Below, piece after piece: positions 23,290-35,700 of a stretch of 64,000 bases of DNA; the stretch's first letter is position 1, and each line of letters begins with the position of its first letter. The notes beneath the pieces were generated by a model. That model did not search any database, was not told where the DNA came from, and saw only the letters and a list, made by a program, of their open reading frames with translations. The DNA comes from Aphrophora alni. Lineage: Eukaryota > Arthropoda > Insecta > Hemiptera > Aphrophoridae. The translations under genes and the position numbers were made by a program. The DNA is taken from contig OY740769.1 in the NCBI GenBank assembly GCA_963513935.1, positions 108,913,762-108,977,761 of the forward strand, given 5' to 3'.

Positions 23290-25160
23290 AGGTGTACACC
23301 CTAGCATGTCCAATGAGGATTCTTCACAGTCCCAGTTTGGGAGACAATATCCTTAATTGTCATGTATCAGACAAACTGACACTGTCTGACCACATGATGT
23401 ATATTAAATCAACTCAGACCCAGACGGTAAAAAACTGGATCCCAAAGGACACGGATAGGGCGATCTTTAATGCAAGAAAGGTTAGATGGGCAGTTGGGAG
23501 CCATAAACGATACAAATCGCCAAATGGAGATGAGGTTTTTCCAGGGCCTATTGCAGCAGGGCTTGGAGGAGCTAATGTAACTACTTTTTCTCTTTCATAT
23601 ATTCCAAAAGATGGAGGTGGTTAAAGGTGCTTTATATATCAAAGGCTGGCAGAAGAGACACTGAGAAGCCTAGGTCAAACAGACCAATCAGCCTGATATC
23701 CTTCTTTCTTTTAAAAAAATGGAAAAATACTAGACAAATACATACATAATGAAACCCATGAAAAGGCTTCACTCCATGATGCTCAGTATACCTCTCAAAT
23801 TGGCAAATCAACCTCTAACACACTACAACATCTGGTTGCAGAGGTTGGCTAGTCAATAGATAATACGGACATAGCTTTAAGAGCCTTTTTTGATAATGGA
23901 GGAACTTTTGATAATACATCCTACAATTCTATTAAAAGAGTGTCTGGGGATATGGAAATTGAAAGTCAGATAATTAGATCGATCAAATCTATGTTAACGA
24001 GTCGAAGAATGACAACCTACTTCGGTGGGAAGTCTAAAACAATGTTGGCAGTCATGGGCTGACCGCAGGGAGGGCCACTATCCCCTCTCTTGAGAACGCT
24101 AATGATGGATGAACTACTTGGGTTGCTGGAGTCTAACGGCTTTAAAGTAATAGCATATGCTGACGATCTGGTTATTATCATTAAAGGAAAGCATGGTCAG
24201 AAAGTGTCTGACTTCATGCAGAGTGCTCTTCTATAGATCTGGAGATGGTGTCAAAAAGAGGGTCTTGGCATTATCCCTAATAAGACAACCATTATTTCTT
24301 TCACAAGAAGGAGGAGGTTCACTCTTCAGCTTTTAATGATAGATGGTGTAGAAATCACTCCTTCAAAGGAAACAAAATATCTGGGTGTAGTTTTGGATCA
24401 AAGGCTCACCTGGAATAAACACATTGATAAAACCATTAAAAGAACGAGCATGGCTATGTAGGAATGCAGACACCTATATGGTAAAACTTGGGGACTTAAG
24501 CAACAGATGGCTCACTAAGTCATATCTGGCTATAATTAGACCCATAATCACCTATGCTTCAGAAATATGGTCGCCAAAAACGGAACAAAAATATAAAACA
24601 AACAAACTTTAAAAGCTTCAATGGCAGGCATACCTTGGAATTACAGGTGCTATGGGTATCTGTCCAACCGCTGCCATGGAAGCGGCTCAGGAATTGCTGC
24701 CTCTGAACCTACAGATGAAGAGGTGTGCATACAGTGCTGCTCTCAGGCAGTGGGGACTAACATTACAATGCCAAAAATACTGGCTGATAAACTGAGAAAC
24801 CTGCAAGAACAGGATATCACTGAGTTAGCCACAACATTATCGAACTTAACGATTAAGATGATAAATTTTGAAATGAATTTCAAAACCTTTTTCCTAGGAC
24901 GACAAGTTTGGAAGGAAGGTGGAACAAAATTAAATAGGGCTCCTTCCATTGGTACGATGATGGATCCAGAATGACAGGTTAAGTAGGAAGGGAATAAAAG
25001 ACCCAAATTTTAGCCTTAGTAAATCCCTAGTTAAAACTTCATCCATATTTCAAGTTGAGATACCCGCAATAGAGCTCTGCGTTAGAGATAATATCAAAAA
25101 AGGTCATAAAGGTAAAGAGATTTATATCATGTCAGACAGTCGGGCAGCTCTTAAGGCTCT
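23290..25160 (+). pseudogene. LOA/R1-like non-LTR element: endonuclease end, RT and RNase H, decayed
   Basis: The order is: end of an APE-type endonuclease (HVSDKLTLSDH, about 23360), a linker, reverse transcriptase with NRPISLI (about 23675), a PQGGPLSPLL block near 24063, catalytic AYADD at 24153-24167 and KYLGVVLDQRLTW near 24375, then RNase H with SDSRAALKAL near 25132. In-frame stops and frame changes are frequent (for example stops just before PQGGP and after the YADD block). It is related in architecture to the larger element at 45896-50258 but clearly older. Confidence 0.82.
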
Positions 25161-25465
25161 AAGTTTATAATGTTTACAAGTAATCATTCAACAAGCAACA
25201 AACATCAGTGGTTTCATACTGCTTATGTCTGACAAATAAAGAAACAACCAAAAACTGGTTGTGTGAGTATGAATCTCTAACCTACAAAAGACTACTTCAC
25301 CTCATCATTCTATTCCCCACCACTGCAGAGGTACGGACCCAAAACCATTTTAAGATTCATAGGAACCTTAATTCTTGGCTGGGTCTAAAACTAAATTAGT
25401 TGGGTAGTCACAAAATATCCATTTGGGCCACAGTGACAAGAGGCTACATACCCTCAGACCCATAT
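25161..25465. other. Gene-free stretch after the non-LTR fragment
   Basis: Continues the decayed element for a short way; no poly-A tail or target duplication is visible. Confidence 0.4.
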
Positions 25466-25670
25466 AAATCACTTAACTACCTCTGGTGTTGAAACTGTTT
25501 TAGGTCATTACCAATCATAACGGCTTCCAATTTTCCAGTTTCACATAAACGTGCAAATAAATTTCTATCTGGCTGACGGCGGTTTGGATACTTTTCTTGG
25601 TAAAGCCGTTTTGCCTACCTCGCATTTCTACTGGCTTGACCATATGTATAATGTATATCAGCAAGTTCGT
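25466..25670 (-). pseudogene. DUF4817-type N-terminal domain of a mariner-superfamily transposase
   Basis: On the minus strand the sequence reads NELADIHYTYGQASRNAR then RLYQEKYPNRRQPDRNLFARL, close to the DUF4817 helix-turn-helix found at the N-terminus of an insect mariner-superfamily transposase (pattern YGEA.GN...A.R.Y.ERYPNR..P....F...). One in-frame stop is present. The catalytic part is not here; a C-terminal relative is in the short element at 56736-57422. Confidence 0.65.
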
Positions 25671-28017
25671 TCATTATTTCTATAATTTTGATTCATATTT
25701 AATTTCAATTACCAAAATTAATGACAATTTTCAATTTTAAAAAAGTTTCACAATTAAATGAAAACACTAATTCAATGGGAGTTTAATTGTTTACTTTTCA
25801 AAGGAAAGAGCAACAATGCAACAATGTAGCTAACAGACATAACAATTTTAGCAACTTAAAACTGCTGTTATTTTAATGGGTGTTAGGGTAGAAAACTACA
25901 AGGAAATAAAGGATTTAGTTGATAAATCTGTTATTTTTTGAGCTACTGAAAAAATTGAAAAACCATTTATTTTGTCATTTTAGGTTTTTTGTAATTTTTT
26001 GTAAAGCAAGTGGTTTTTGAGAAAATTGACATTACAATTTTAAACAGCTGCCATTTTGAAAATATAAAACAGAATGTTATACTTTTTCATATAGGGTTAA
26101 CCCTGATTTTGGCACTGCATCTCAATTGAGACGATAAAGGGCCACGCGTAGTACAGACAACTGTAAAAAACTCTGATATTGCAACTCGTCATTAGGATTA
26201 CATAAAACCAACCCACCGAAATAAATGTTATACCATTGTAAAGCTGACGTTTCGTAGATGCATATACATGTAATCAAAAGTTCATAAAATGCTATAAAAA
26301 TATTTAATTAATTGGTAAAGTTTGGTGTGTTTTAGTCGTAGTCACCAACTCACAGTACAAAGATAAAATGGCGTCCTACTTTGTGTAAATGTCATAAACT
26401 GACATTTTCTTTAAAGAAATGTAAAATTGTACTGTTTTTAGTACAAATCTTTACCTATCCAACAGAGTTCGCCACATGTCAGTAACACAAATCGTATAGA
26501 TTCTAAATTGTGTTCGACAAAAACCCGTTTTACAGCAAAAAAAAAAAGTTGTTTTCTTCAACTCAACTTTTAGCCTAGTAAATGGAGTCGTAAAGAAATG
26601 AATTATACACTATTAAAAAGCTCGTGTTTCAAGCTTTTAGAGATGTGTAACCTGATTTTCGTGGTATAATAAGACAAAACAGAAATAAATCTTGTAATTT
26701 GGCAATTTCGCCGGCAGGGAGCTGCACATTACGGGATCAAAACTCTAACAAATCTTCGGATCTGGATGAGTCCATATATAGATTACTATTTGTCTTAGCT
26801 CACACATGTTTATCTCTTTGTATAGACAAAATACAGACCTTTCCAATGATATAAACCATCACGTTTTAGTCGGTCATAATGTAGGCTTATTTTTATAAAG
26901 AACAGCGGCGTTTCGGAGTTGAACGTTGCAAACGAATGCAAAATGGCGTGCATGTTGTTCCTTTTCGACAATTTACTTGTGATAAATCGAGTGTATTCTT
27001 TGATTATAAAAGTGTATTATATAAATTTATATGTGTGTTATTCTTTGTAGAATCTATAGTGTGTTATTGTTATAGTGAAATCTAGTGATGTTGATTTAGG
27101 CCTATAAAGCATTAGATACAAGGCTTCGATGCGTAGGCCTCGTTATGTATTCCTTTTTGCTGGTAAGTGCTTTTATTATTTTTGAAAAATTTAGAATTTG
27201 ATTTTTTTTTTATTAACTGTTATTCATATTTATACTAGAAAACGTTTGTAATACTCGTAAAAAATGTAAAACTAGATTTTCTATGCTCAATTGGATTTTT
27301 AATTTCGTTTTTTTTTTTTTTTTTGGTTCTTTGCATACTGACTCCAAAATTATTTTTCAAACTTTTTTTAAATTACACTACTAAATTCGATGAACCTTTC
27401 TGAATATAATTATATTTAGAAGTTGGTTTTCCATAAATATTACAATTTTTGGTGATTTATTGAAAATAAGCTGGACCATTCCTCTTTTTTTATAAAACAA
27501 TTTTTTAAATTTAGAAAATGTAACAATTTTTTTTCCCCCAAAATATATTCACAAATATATCACTAAAATTTTGTAAATCTTAGAAAAAGGTGGTAAGCTA
27601 TTGATTTTGAATGATACAGGTTTTTATGAAAAATGATAACTTTGTTTTTTGACATGTAACATACTTACTCAAAAAAACCGTTTCAATTTTTTTTTTTTTT
27701 ATTACATAGATGAATTCTATGCATCTTTCTGAGAAAAATGATGTCTTATAAGTTAGGTTTTGTTATATATTAATATATTTTATTAATTTTTAAACAAACG
27801 AAGAATTGTCAAAAAAATTAACATTGCCAAATCAAGGGTAAAAGATTTTGTAATATATATGTATACAAAATTTGAGTTCAATATATTTTCTACTTCCAAA
27901 GATATTAAGTGTTTTGTAAAAAAATAATTAAATAGCGTATACCTGGAAATCAAGGACATTTTTTCATCAGTATGTTATATAGAACCACTTCCCCAGAGTT
28001 TGGCCTCATCCTGTATT
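25671..28017. other. Unclassified AT-rich stretch
   Basis: No gene is recognised. A TTAA followed by CCCTGATTTTGGCACTGC (26097 onward) and an internal palindrome CTCAATTGAG resemble a piggyBac end, but no partner end was found. A spliced-looking leader (...TTTTTGCTG|GTAAGTGC, near 27162) lies 1 kb further on. The part 27170-27980 is AT-rich with A/T runs. Confidence 0.4.
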
Positions 28018-28444
28018 TAACCCTTTGGCAGGCAAGGTAACGTACTATCGTTACCCAGTAGTATTGCGAGAACGGGCAACGTAACGATCTGTCGTTACCC
28101 TATTTAACTTAACGGAGTTGTGGGTTTCTCTACTAGATGGCATTGGCTTGCAGATATATCGTTCCTAATGAATAAAGGAACACGTCTAAATCGATATTTT
28201 AAAGAACCAATCGAGCTCACAAAGTATTGTGTTTAGTTTCAGATGTTATGTTTCTTCACACGTTGTTTGTGTGCAAGTTTGTTGTTTTTTGTATCAGATA
28301 AATTATATTTCAAGTTGCTATTTATTTTATTATAAGAACAATAAGCATTTCTTTCAAATAGTGTAAATAGTCTTTATTAGTTTTGTAATAATAGTGTTAA
28401 TAGTTTGTTTTAGCCTACTGTAAGCTAACATTACAGACACTGAA

Positions 28445-28814
28445 ATGGCCGGACCTAGTATAAGTAATTCAGATATTTTCAGAAGAAAGATATATTTTTT
28501 TGGAAGATAGTGACAGTGATTTCGGTCCTGAATCTGATAGTGACATTGATGAAAGTTGTGATGAATCTATTGTCACAGTGGTGACTAGAATCTAATCACT
28601 AGAATTGTGATTCCTAGTGGTAATAGTGACCTAGGCCCACAAAACACTATTCATTCTACATAAAACACTATTATCATTCATGTATAAAGTCCTTGACAAT
28701 GCTTTAACTAGCGAAACCATGGTCGGCAAGTTTCAATTAAAATATTTTGGTTTATACTAAAAATTGTTGTTTTAATTATTGATGAAAGTCTTGTAGGAAC
28801 AAAGTGCTGCACCT
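28445..28814 (+). pseudogene. piggyBac transposase, N-terminal and pre-core part
   Basis: Begins MAGPSISNSDIF. After a frame change in a T-run (28494-28501) there is an acidic block (EDSDSDFGPESDSDIDE). The frame then ends, and from about 28690 core sequence appears, ending DESLVGTKCC at 28781-28814. That block corresponds to the start of the DDE core, where piggyBac proteins have IDE.MV..KG. The frame passes exactly into the insertion site of copy B. Confidence 0.75.
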
Positions 28815-29695
28815 TGTAATCCTCAAATTTTAACTTTAACTTTGATACTAAAGAAATGGTTACTTTGAAATTTGAAATATGAAAATAAATAGGGAAATTT
28901 AATTGGTCTAAAGAGAAGACAACTTGAGTGTAGTAAATGACTGTAAATAATATTAAAACAAGGGCAATAAGAAATTTAAAATAGATTTCCAAAATATAAA
29001 CTTAAGGCAGAATATGTTAGTTGTAAAGTATAATAAATTTTAAAGTGAGATATTGTGTTGTGAAAATAGACAGAGCCTGTTGTCAAATGAGACCAAAAAT
29101 GTGAATATATTGAGTTTTGCTGACTAAGTAAATCTAAAAAAGGACGCTTAGTTAGAGACGCTAGATATGAGGTGCCAGTCTCAAGGAGGCGTCTGACTTG
29201 GTCAGACGTATTTTCTGATAGGAAATAGTTGAGAACAATGTGGTTATGTTTGAGTGATTTTGAAATGGAGAACAATTTAATTGATGTTTAATAGTTGTGA
29301 GAGGGAGTTTTGAGGTGATTGGAGGTATTTTTGGGTCCATAGACTATGTTCGGGGTAGACGGACATAACTTTCAATAAAAATCGGACAATGTGCTTGTGC
29401 TGAAAGAGACGCTTTCAAAAAAGTGAAAACGAGTGACTTTGATAAAGAACTGTTGGTGGGAATGTGGTTGAATGTTGATTTTGAGAGACAGACAAAGTTT
29501 CAGTTTGAACATTATGTAAACGGTTAAGGAGGTATCATCATGAAGTTCACAAAATTAGCAGACTGCAATGAACAATTATCTCTACAATAGCTAATTGGTT
29601 ACAGGTGCTACAAAGCGCTCAAAATTAAATGTTGTATAAACCGTTTAGATTAATTATTGTTTGATGTATTATTTGTAAGTTTAATATGTTTGATG

Positions 29696-29733
<38 letters not shown>

Positions 29734-30269
29734 CTACATTGCTATTTAAAAAATTTAGAGATGCCTATAAAAAGTAATAATTTTTGTTGAGATAAATTAA
29801 TTCAAAACATATTTTAAAACGAAAATAAGTCTATTTAACTCATATTGATGAGTAATTTTTCAGAAGTTGTAACTCAATAATTAAATTAAAGTTTTAAGAT
29901 TTTGAAATTAACAAAAAAGTAAAATATAAATATAAAAATTAAAGGTAGGATGTTTAAAATAATAAACTGATAATAAATTTATGTATTTGTTTAAAAGTAA
30001 GTTAATAAAGAATGTTTAGTTTCAGGAAAAGAAATAAGGATTTTTTATTTACCAAAAACCACTGATAAGTACACTTAGAAAAGAAACACGACCCTGAGAG
30101 TAATTTAACTTAAAGTAAATTTTATATTTTAAAAATTGGTGAGTTAATTCCACCTGGCGCCCATAAAGCTGAGCAATTTTATAAATTCTTTAATGGTACA
30201 AAGTGTCAATTTTAAAATCTATCAGATCAGTATTTTTAACCCCTCATTTTTTTTATATATATATTTACA
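28815..30269 (+). mobile_element. LTR-like family copy B (short form, solo), TSD ACCT
   Basis: 1455 bp from TGTAATCC to TTTACA, flanked by ACCT at 28811-28814 and 30270-30273. Inserted in the coding region of a piggyBac transposase, which reads on perfectly in frame either side, so both borders are certain. It lacks the primer-site-like segment and the duplicated end found in copies A, D and E. It contains GGCGCCCATAAAGCTGAG near 30158 and a (TA)n run at 29697-29732. Confidence 0.93.
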
Positions 30270-31208
30270 ACCTCAATACTTCAGTATTTGCCAAACAAGA
30301 AACATCATAGATGGGGGATAAAATTTTTAATATTATGTGACTCCATTACAAAATATTGTTTAGTATTTTACACATACAAGGCTGCAAAATCAAATGAGGA
30401 CAAACATGAAATAAAAACAAATGGCCTGGGGCATTCTGTGGCAATGAAGCTACTGAAATTGGGGAATTATTTGCAAAAAGGTTATCACATATTTGTAGAT
30501 AAGTTTTTTTTTATCTGTACCTCACCTGAAAGAACTGTATAATCATGGAACATATATAACAGGTACTGTAAGGCGAAATAGAAAGGGACTGCCTCCACAA
30601 TTTAAAAAAAAATTGAATGTTGGGGGAAAATGTATTGTCGGTCAGGGCCTGTTCTTGCAAGTGCATATGGGGAAAAACAATCCCAGAAAGTTCCTGTTTT
30701 GTTATTGTCCAGCAAAATACCAGCAGGTGAAGTGGTAAAAACTTCTAACCACAGGGGTATTGAGAAGACCACTTCAAAGCCAGAGGATATAGCAGAATAT
30801 AACAAGTATATGGGGGGGGGATTGACACAAATGATATGATGCTGTATGCATATTTGGATGAGCGGCGGTCCCTTCGATATTGTAAAAAAGTGGCATTTAA
30901 CATTATTAGCAGAATGGTGTTAAATTCATATCTCCTTTATAAGGGATATAATACTGGTGTCAATAAAATAATGTCCAGATACGTTTATAACAGCGCAGTG
31001 GTTGACAAATTAGCCGCAGTATGGATTTCTAAAAAGGACATCCCAGATGATAATCGAGGGTTCATCTGGACTCAGGAAACTACAACAAAGAAAAGAGTCT
31101 CATTGCTGTGTTTGTACTGCAGCAGGATTGAAAAGACGATCAAGAACTGTTTGCTGCAAGTGTAACAAAGGGCTTCATTCGGAATGCTTTCCAAAACATA
31201 AGTGCTGA
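30270..31208 (+). pseudogene. piggyBac transposase, core and C-terminal zinc finger
   Basis: Continues in frame from 28814 once the insertion and one copy of ACCT are ignored. It has LPNKKHHRWGIKFLILCDS (catalytic Asp in LCDS), then KGYHIFVDKFF (second catalytic Asp, usually VDNFY) at about 30480. Several frame changes follow from 30530. The C-terminal finger (CCVCTAAG, then CCKCNKGLHSECF) ends at 31208. The protein shape matches PGBD4-like DDE_Tnp_1_7 transposases. Confidence 0.8.
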
Positions 31209-31394
31209 CATGAAATATAAACGGCAATAAAACTTGTAAATATTAAAATAATTCAGTGTTTTTATTTATGTTATTCAAAGTATGTTATTTTATAATTAAA
31301 TTAACTGTTCTAATTCAAAGTCATATTTTGCATGTGACTTTAAACTTTTTTCCTTAAATATATTTTATTTTTAACTCAATATATATATATATAT

Positions 31395-32849
31395 TGTGAT
31401 AATCGTGATATTATCAACAAGAAAAAGAAAGAAAAAAAATTATATTGAACTTTAAGAGTTCTTACTTTTTATTTTTACTTAAAAGAAAAGTGAATTTATC
31501 TGTTGTTATTTTATAATTTATGGACGCCAGACTTTTAGTCATTATTTAACATATAAAAAATGAATTTAATAAGTTTATTATCTCAGGGTGTGGTTCTTTT
31601 AAAAGTGTACTTCACAGTGACTTTGGATTTTTAGCAATGAAAACACTTGTAGCTGAAATATTAACATAAAGATTTATTAAACATTTTGGGCAATTAGTTT
31701 TAACATAAATCCAAAACAAATTATTAACATACATAGATTATATACAATTTATAATAAATATAAATGCTTATTAAAGTCTTGTTACTTTATAAGTTTTATT
31801 AATTCTGAAAAAGATAGATCATATCTTTAGCTTTAAAAATTTTAATTTTAACTAGAAATTATTTTGTTATGAAATCAAAATTGCAAGTATTTAGTCCATT
31901 AATTGAATTTAAGAATTTAGATATAAGTACTTTACTTATTCTTTTTAATTAATACAAGAAATGTATAAAATAAAAATTAATTTCCTCCTTCATTTAAATG
32001 ATACTTAGACTCACATAGATTTTTTTTATGAAATAAATGAAATTCATATCTATTACATAAACAATTCAAAGAAAGTACATATAACATATCATAAAGAGTT
32101 TATATGAAACAATAAAACCTGTGATTCACGTTCGTTCGTTAGACTGTCGAAGTTCATTGTGCCTCTGAGTAACATCATAGCTGATCTCACAATTGTAGTA
32201 GATGAACACTGTTGAAATGTGGCTATTTTCTTTAAAGATGTCGTGGTCGTAATCTCAAAAGTTCATTTTTACTAACAAATGAATAGAATCGTTCATTGTC
32301 CAAATTTCGATAGACACGTGTATGATATTGCATAACTTTACTGAACTTAACGCGTTTTCCTGCTCTTTTGTTAAAAGTTTATTTATAGAAAACTACTGAT
32401 CACTATTAATCGTCTATCATAGGTACCTCCCATCTAAGACTGTTTTTTAACACTTAAACTACATTTCAAATAAAAGTTTCTCTGACTACAAAACACGTCT
32501 TACTGCATCAGATCTCCCTCTAAGACTTTTTGTTAACACATCTTTCACCTCCTAACGCTGGACTGAGACTGCTGTTGCCATGAGGTATATCTTACCTCCG
32601 AAAATGTTCTTTCCGGTCGCTGTTATCAAAGTTCAACACACACCCCGTAAAACACTAAAATTTACATACACTATTTATTTAAAGAAATTATATTAAAATT
32701 TAACATCATTACTTATTCTGTTGTTTTGAAAATCTATTTTTCTCTTATAAATGAATTTACCAAATACAAAATGTAATTTAAACAGCCTATCTGCTATTAC
32801 TCACCCGCGTCTTTCAAACATACAATGAACTTTAATTTTTTACATTATT

Positions 32850-32852
<3 letters not shown>
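31395..32852 (-). mobile_element. LTR-like family copy G (short form), TSD ATAT
   Basis: On the minus strand it begins TGTAATAATG (at 32852) and ends ATTATCACA (at 31395), 1458 bp. AT repeats lie on both sides, giving ATAT as a 4-bp duplication that cannot be told from the microsatellite. It shares with copy E the blocks around 31520 (a diverged GGACGCC motif), 31555-31680 and 32810-32850. There is no duplicated end segment. Confidence 0.78.

Positions 32853-32900
<48 letters not shown>
32853..32900. repeat. (TA)n microsatellite at the edge of copy G
   Basis: About 23 TA units; the shorter run at 31378-31394 on the other side is probably the same target split by the insertion. Confidence 0.9.
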
Positions 32901-32905
<5 letters not shown>

Positions 32906-32963
32906 GGAAACACCATCAGATTCAGCAGGATTTCATTGGTAAGTGATAATTTTTTCATTTCAT

Positions 32964-33128
32964 TTATTTAAGACTCTTATTCAAGTTATTTAAATGCTGA
33001 AATAAGTCAGAAATAAAAGCCAATTTCAGAAGGAATTCCGGGTCAGAAATAAATTCAGAGTAATGTAACTTGGCTTGCTGTAAATATACTAATAGTTCAG
33101 AGCGAAGTTCCATAACTCTGGTTAGTAC
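32964..33128 (-). pseudogene. hAT transposase, continuation beyond the nested insertion
   Basis: Reading on from GTAC (33128) keeps the frame of the part at 40314-41370 and gives MELRSELLVYLQQAKLHYSE then FLLKLAFISDLFQHLNNLN, exactly what follows EVRWLS.GKVL in ZBED5-like transposases. A TAA at 32964-32966 stops it before the hATC dimerisation domain, which is absent here. Confidence 0.88.
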
Positions 33129-34580
33129 TGTAATACCTAGAAAAGGTTGGTCTAATTAAATATTTAAAATCGCGGGTAATTGTGTGGAGGTGACATGAGT
33201 CAAAAATGGGACTAATGATTTTCAATGTCAAACAGAGTAAATTCATAATAAAAATAGATTTCAAAACATAAATAAATAATGATGTATAGTTTTTAAGATA
33301 ATTTAATTATAGGAAGTTTTATAAATTGTCAGTTTAGTAAAATGATGTGTTCGGACAATTTATGAAATGAGTAGTTTTTTAATAGAACTACAATATATCG
33401 CTTACGCAGGAATAATTGGAAATAACCGGATCTAACAGGAAGTAGAGAAAAGCATGTGATTTCAGACAGTCTTAGCCTGGGATCTGTGGAGATCAGACCT
33501 ATGGAAGTTTGTATAAAAAGTTTTGTTCAAAATTTAACGGAAGTGTTGGACAAAGGTTCTAATGATGTCAGATGTAATCTGCATCAAATTAATTCAATAA
33601 CTGTAGTTTTGAACAGTATAGTGGAGTGTTTTTTAAAAAACAAAAAGTATTAATAAAACGGAAAAAGACTTGCATTTTGAGTATCGTATTATGTAAAAAG
33701 GACAATGGCGGTATCTCGTGACATCGTGTCATTGGCTAAGTGATGAACAGTTTTAAATGTAAAAGAGAACTAATGAACTTGCTAGATAATTATAAAATGC
33801 ATTTTAGTTTGAACGATGAAAGTGGATTTGTGTGCCTCGTTTACAAAGAACGTCTATGTATCTCTACATGGTTAGAAGCACGTGGCAGCAAATAATAGTG
33901 TATCTCCAAACTGGTAACAATTTGTTATACAACACTAAAAATTGTAATTTCTGTATGATATAAAATATAATTTGTCTCATGTTTCTTAAAGATAATTTCA
34001 TTTTTTTTTATAATTTCATAATTAAGAAAAAGAATTTTTTATATATAATCAAATCAACAAAGGTTGATTAATTTAAATTCCATATACAATTAAAAGTAAA
34101 GTAATACTTAAATAACAGATATTTTAATCTGTTCTTCTTTTTTTTGTTTCTTTTAAATAAATAATTTTTGTTGCAACATAATTTAAAGGCATATTTTTTA
34201 ACAAAATATACACCTTCCTCAAAGGTTGAATGAATATACTAAAATAATTTGATAGGATGTTATTTATAATAAATTTATTTAATATGATTGATGATATTTT
34301 TCATGTAATAATCTGTTTGTTTGTTGTTTAATAAACTCATGTTAAAATTTCAGAAGCAAGTGTTCTCATTTCAAATGACAAAAATCACTAAGAGTACACT
34401 TTGGAAAGAACTCGGACCCGAGATCATTAATATTTAGAGTCTTTTTTTTTTATTTCAAAATTGATGTTAATTCATCTGGCGCCCATAAAGCTGTACAAAC
34501 CTTAAATAAAGAACTTATAGTATAATTAAATTCTTTTCTTTTTTTTTTGATAACATTTATAAATGAACCTATCAAGGTCG

Positions 34581-35121
34581 TGTGGCCCAGCCAAGGAGCC
34601 CACCAAACCAAAATCCTAATAATAATAAATTAGAATATAATGAAAAGGAATTTTTAATTAAAATATGAATTGCACTTGCGGTTTTGATGAGCAGTGCAAT
34701 ATGACGTAGAAGAAGGGGAGGGGAGAGACGAGGAGTGGAGGCCTTGAGCTAGCGAGCCTACAGTTAGTCTTTTTCCGAGAGTCTGGCGCGAGTCTTGTCC
34801 GAGAGCCGCTAGACGGAAGACCGCCACGGGACGAGGTCAGTCCATTTTTCGGCCACGTGCTATTAAATTCATCGGTATGCTTTTCGGCCACTTTTAAGGC
34901 ATAGTCTTACCGTTATGTCTTTCTCTTAAATTATAATCAAATTCTGTATTCTTTAATTCGGCCATATAAATAAATATAATATTTAATTTCACTTGCGTTG
35001 CGTGCGTTCATTAGCGTCCTAACCCGACTCCTTGGCCCATCCTGACAAGATTCGGCTAAGTGTACGCGGTCTCCAGCCAGCCGGGGCTTCTAGCTGGTCA
35101 AAAGAAGTGGAGACGGTCACA
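34581..35121 (+). repeat. 5' LTR of the gypsy-type element
   Basis: TGTGGCCC...GTCACA, 541 bp. Contains stacked ATAAATATAAT-type AT boxes near 34970 and a GC-rich 3' part. Confidence 0.95.
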
Positions 35122-35123
35122 AC

Positions 35124-35141
35124 TGGTGTCAGAAGTGGGAT
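35124..35141 (+). other. Primer-binding site matching leucine tRNA
   Basis: TGGTGTCAGAAGTGGGAT, two bases after the 5' LTR, is the complement of an animal tRNA-Leu 3' end including CCA (recalled as ...ATCCCACTTCTGACACCA). Confidence 0.8.
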
Positions 35142-35700
35142 CCGACCGTCTCTGTTTTTGGAGAGGACAGCGAGCGCAACTCAGGTAAGGAATTACAGAT
35201 ATTTATTTGAATTCTAACTAAATTTAACGCCCTAAATTATGTATTTTTTTTTAAATTTAAAAATAAAGTTTTAAAATTTAAATTCCTTTATATTTTTTAA
35301 GTAAATATATTTCACTGACCTCGTCTCCTATGTACAATTTTTTTTTTAAGTCTAAGTTTTTAAGGCTAATTTTTTTTTTTTTCCTCTTTCTTCCAAACGT
35401 ATGAATGTAGAGATCATTCATAAGGGGAAAGGCGTATCAAGGAATTTTCCATGATTCAGGACAAATCCCCGAAGTTTGGAGAAAGGAAAAATCAAAAAAA
35501 ATTTTGTTGTTCTAATTGATTATTAAAAAAAAAAAATTATTTGATTGTTTAAATTTTGATTAAACTTAAGTGGTTATTATAATTGATTGATTTTTAGTTG
35601 GTAGACTAATTTTATATGGTTATGCTGGCAACCAATTAGGGTTTAGTGCATAAGACTTTACTTGAATATTTTAATTTAGATAGATTAAAATAAAGCAAAA

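Larger units (their letters stand above)
28022..31208 (+). mobile_element. piggyBac element carrying a solo LTR-like insertion (family 5)
   Basis: TTAA (28018-28021) is followed by the classic piggyBac-like end CCCTTTGGCAGGCAAGG. The transposase N-terminus starts at 28445, the core resumes near 28690, is split at 28814/30270 by LTR-like copy B, and ends with its Cys-rich finger and a TGA at 31206-31208. About 200 residues between the acidic N-terminus and the catalytic core are missing. The 3' inverted repeat was not found; an AT-rich tail runs to the insertion of copy G at 31395. Confidence 0.82.

Noticed and set aside
26097..28017. A sixth piggyBac element starting TTAA-CCCTGATTTTGG
   Set aside because: Only one candidate end was found, with no partner repeat and no transposase remains, so it is noted as unclassified.
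34480..34500. Primer-binding site of the gypsy element at the GGCGCCC motif
   Set aside because: This motif lies outside the 541-bp LTR and belongs to the older LTR-like copy D; the true primer site is the leucine-tRNA match at 35124.
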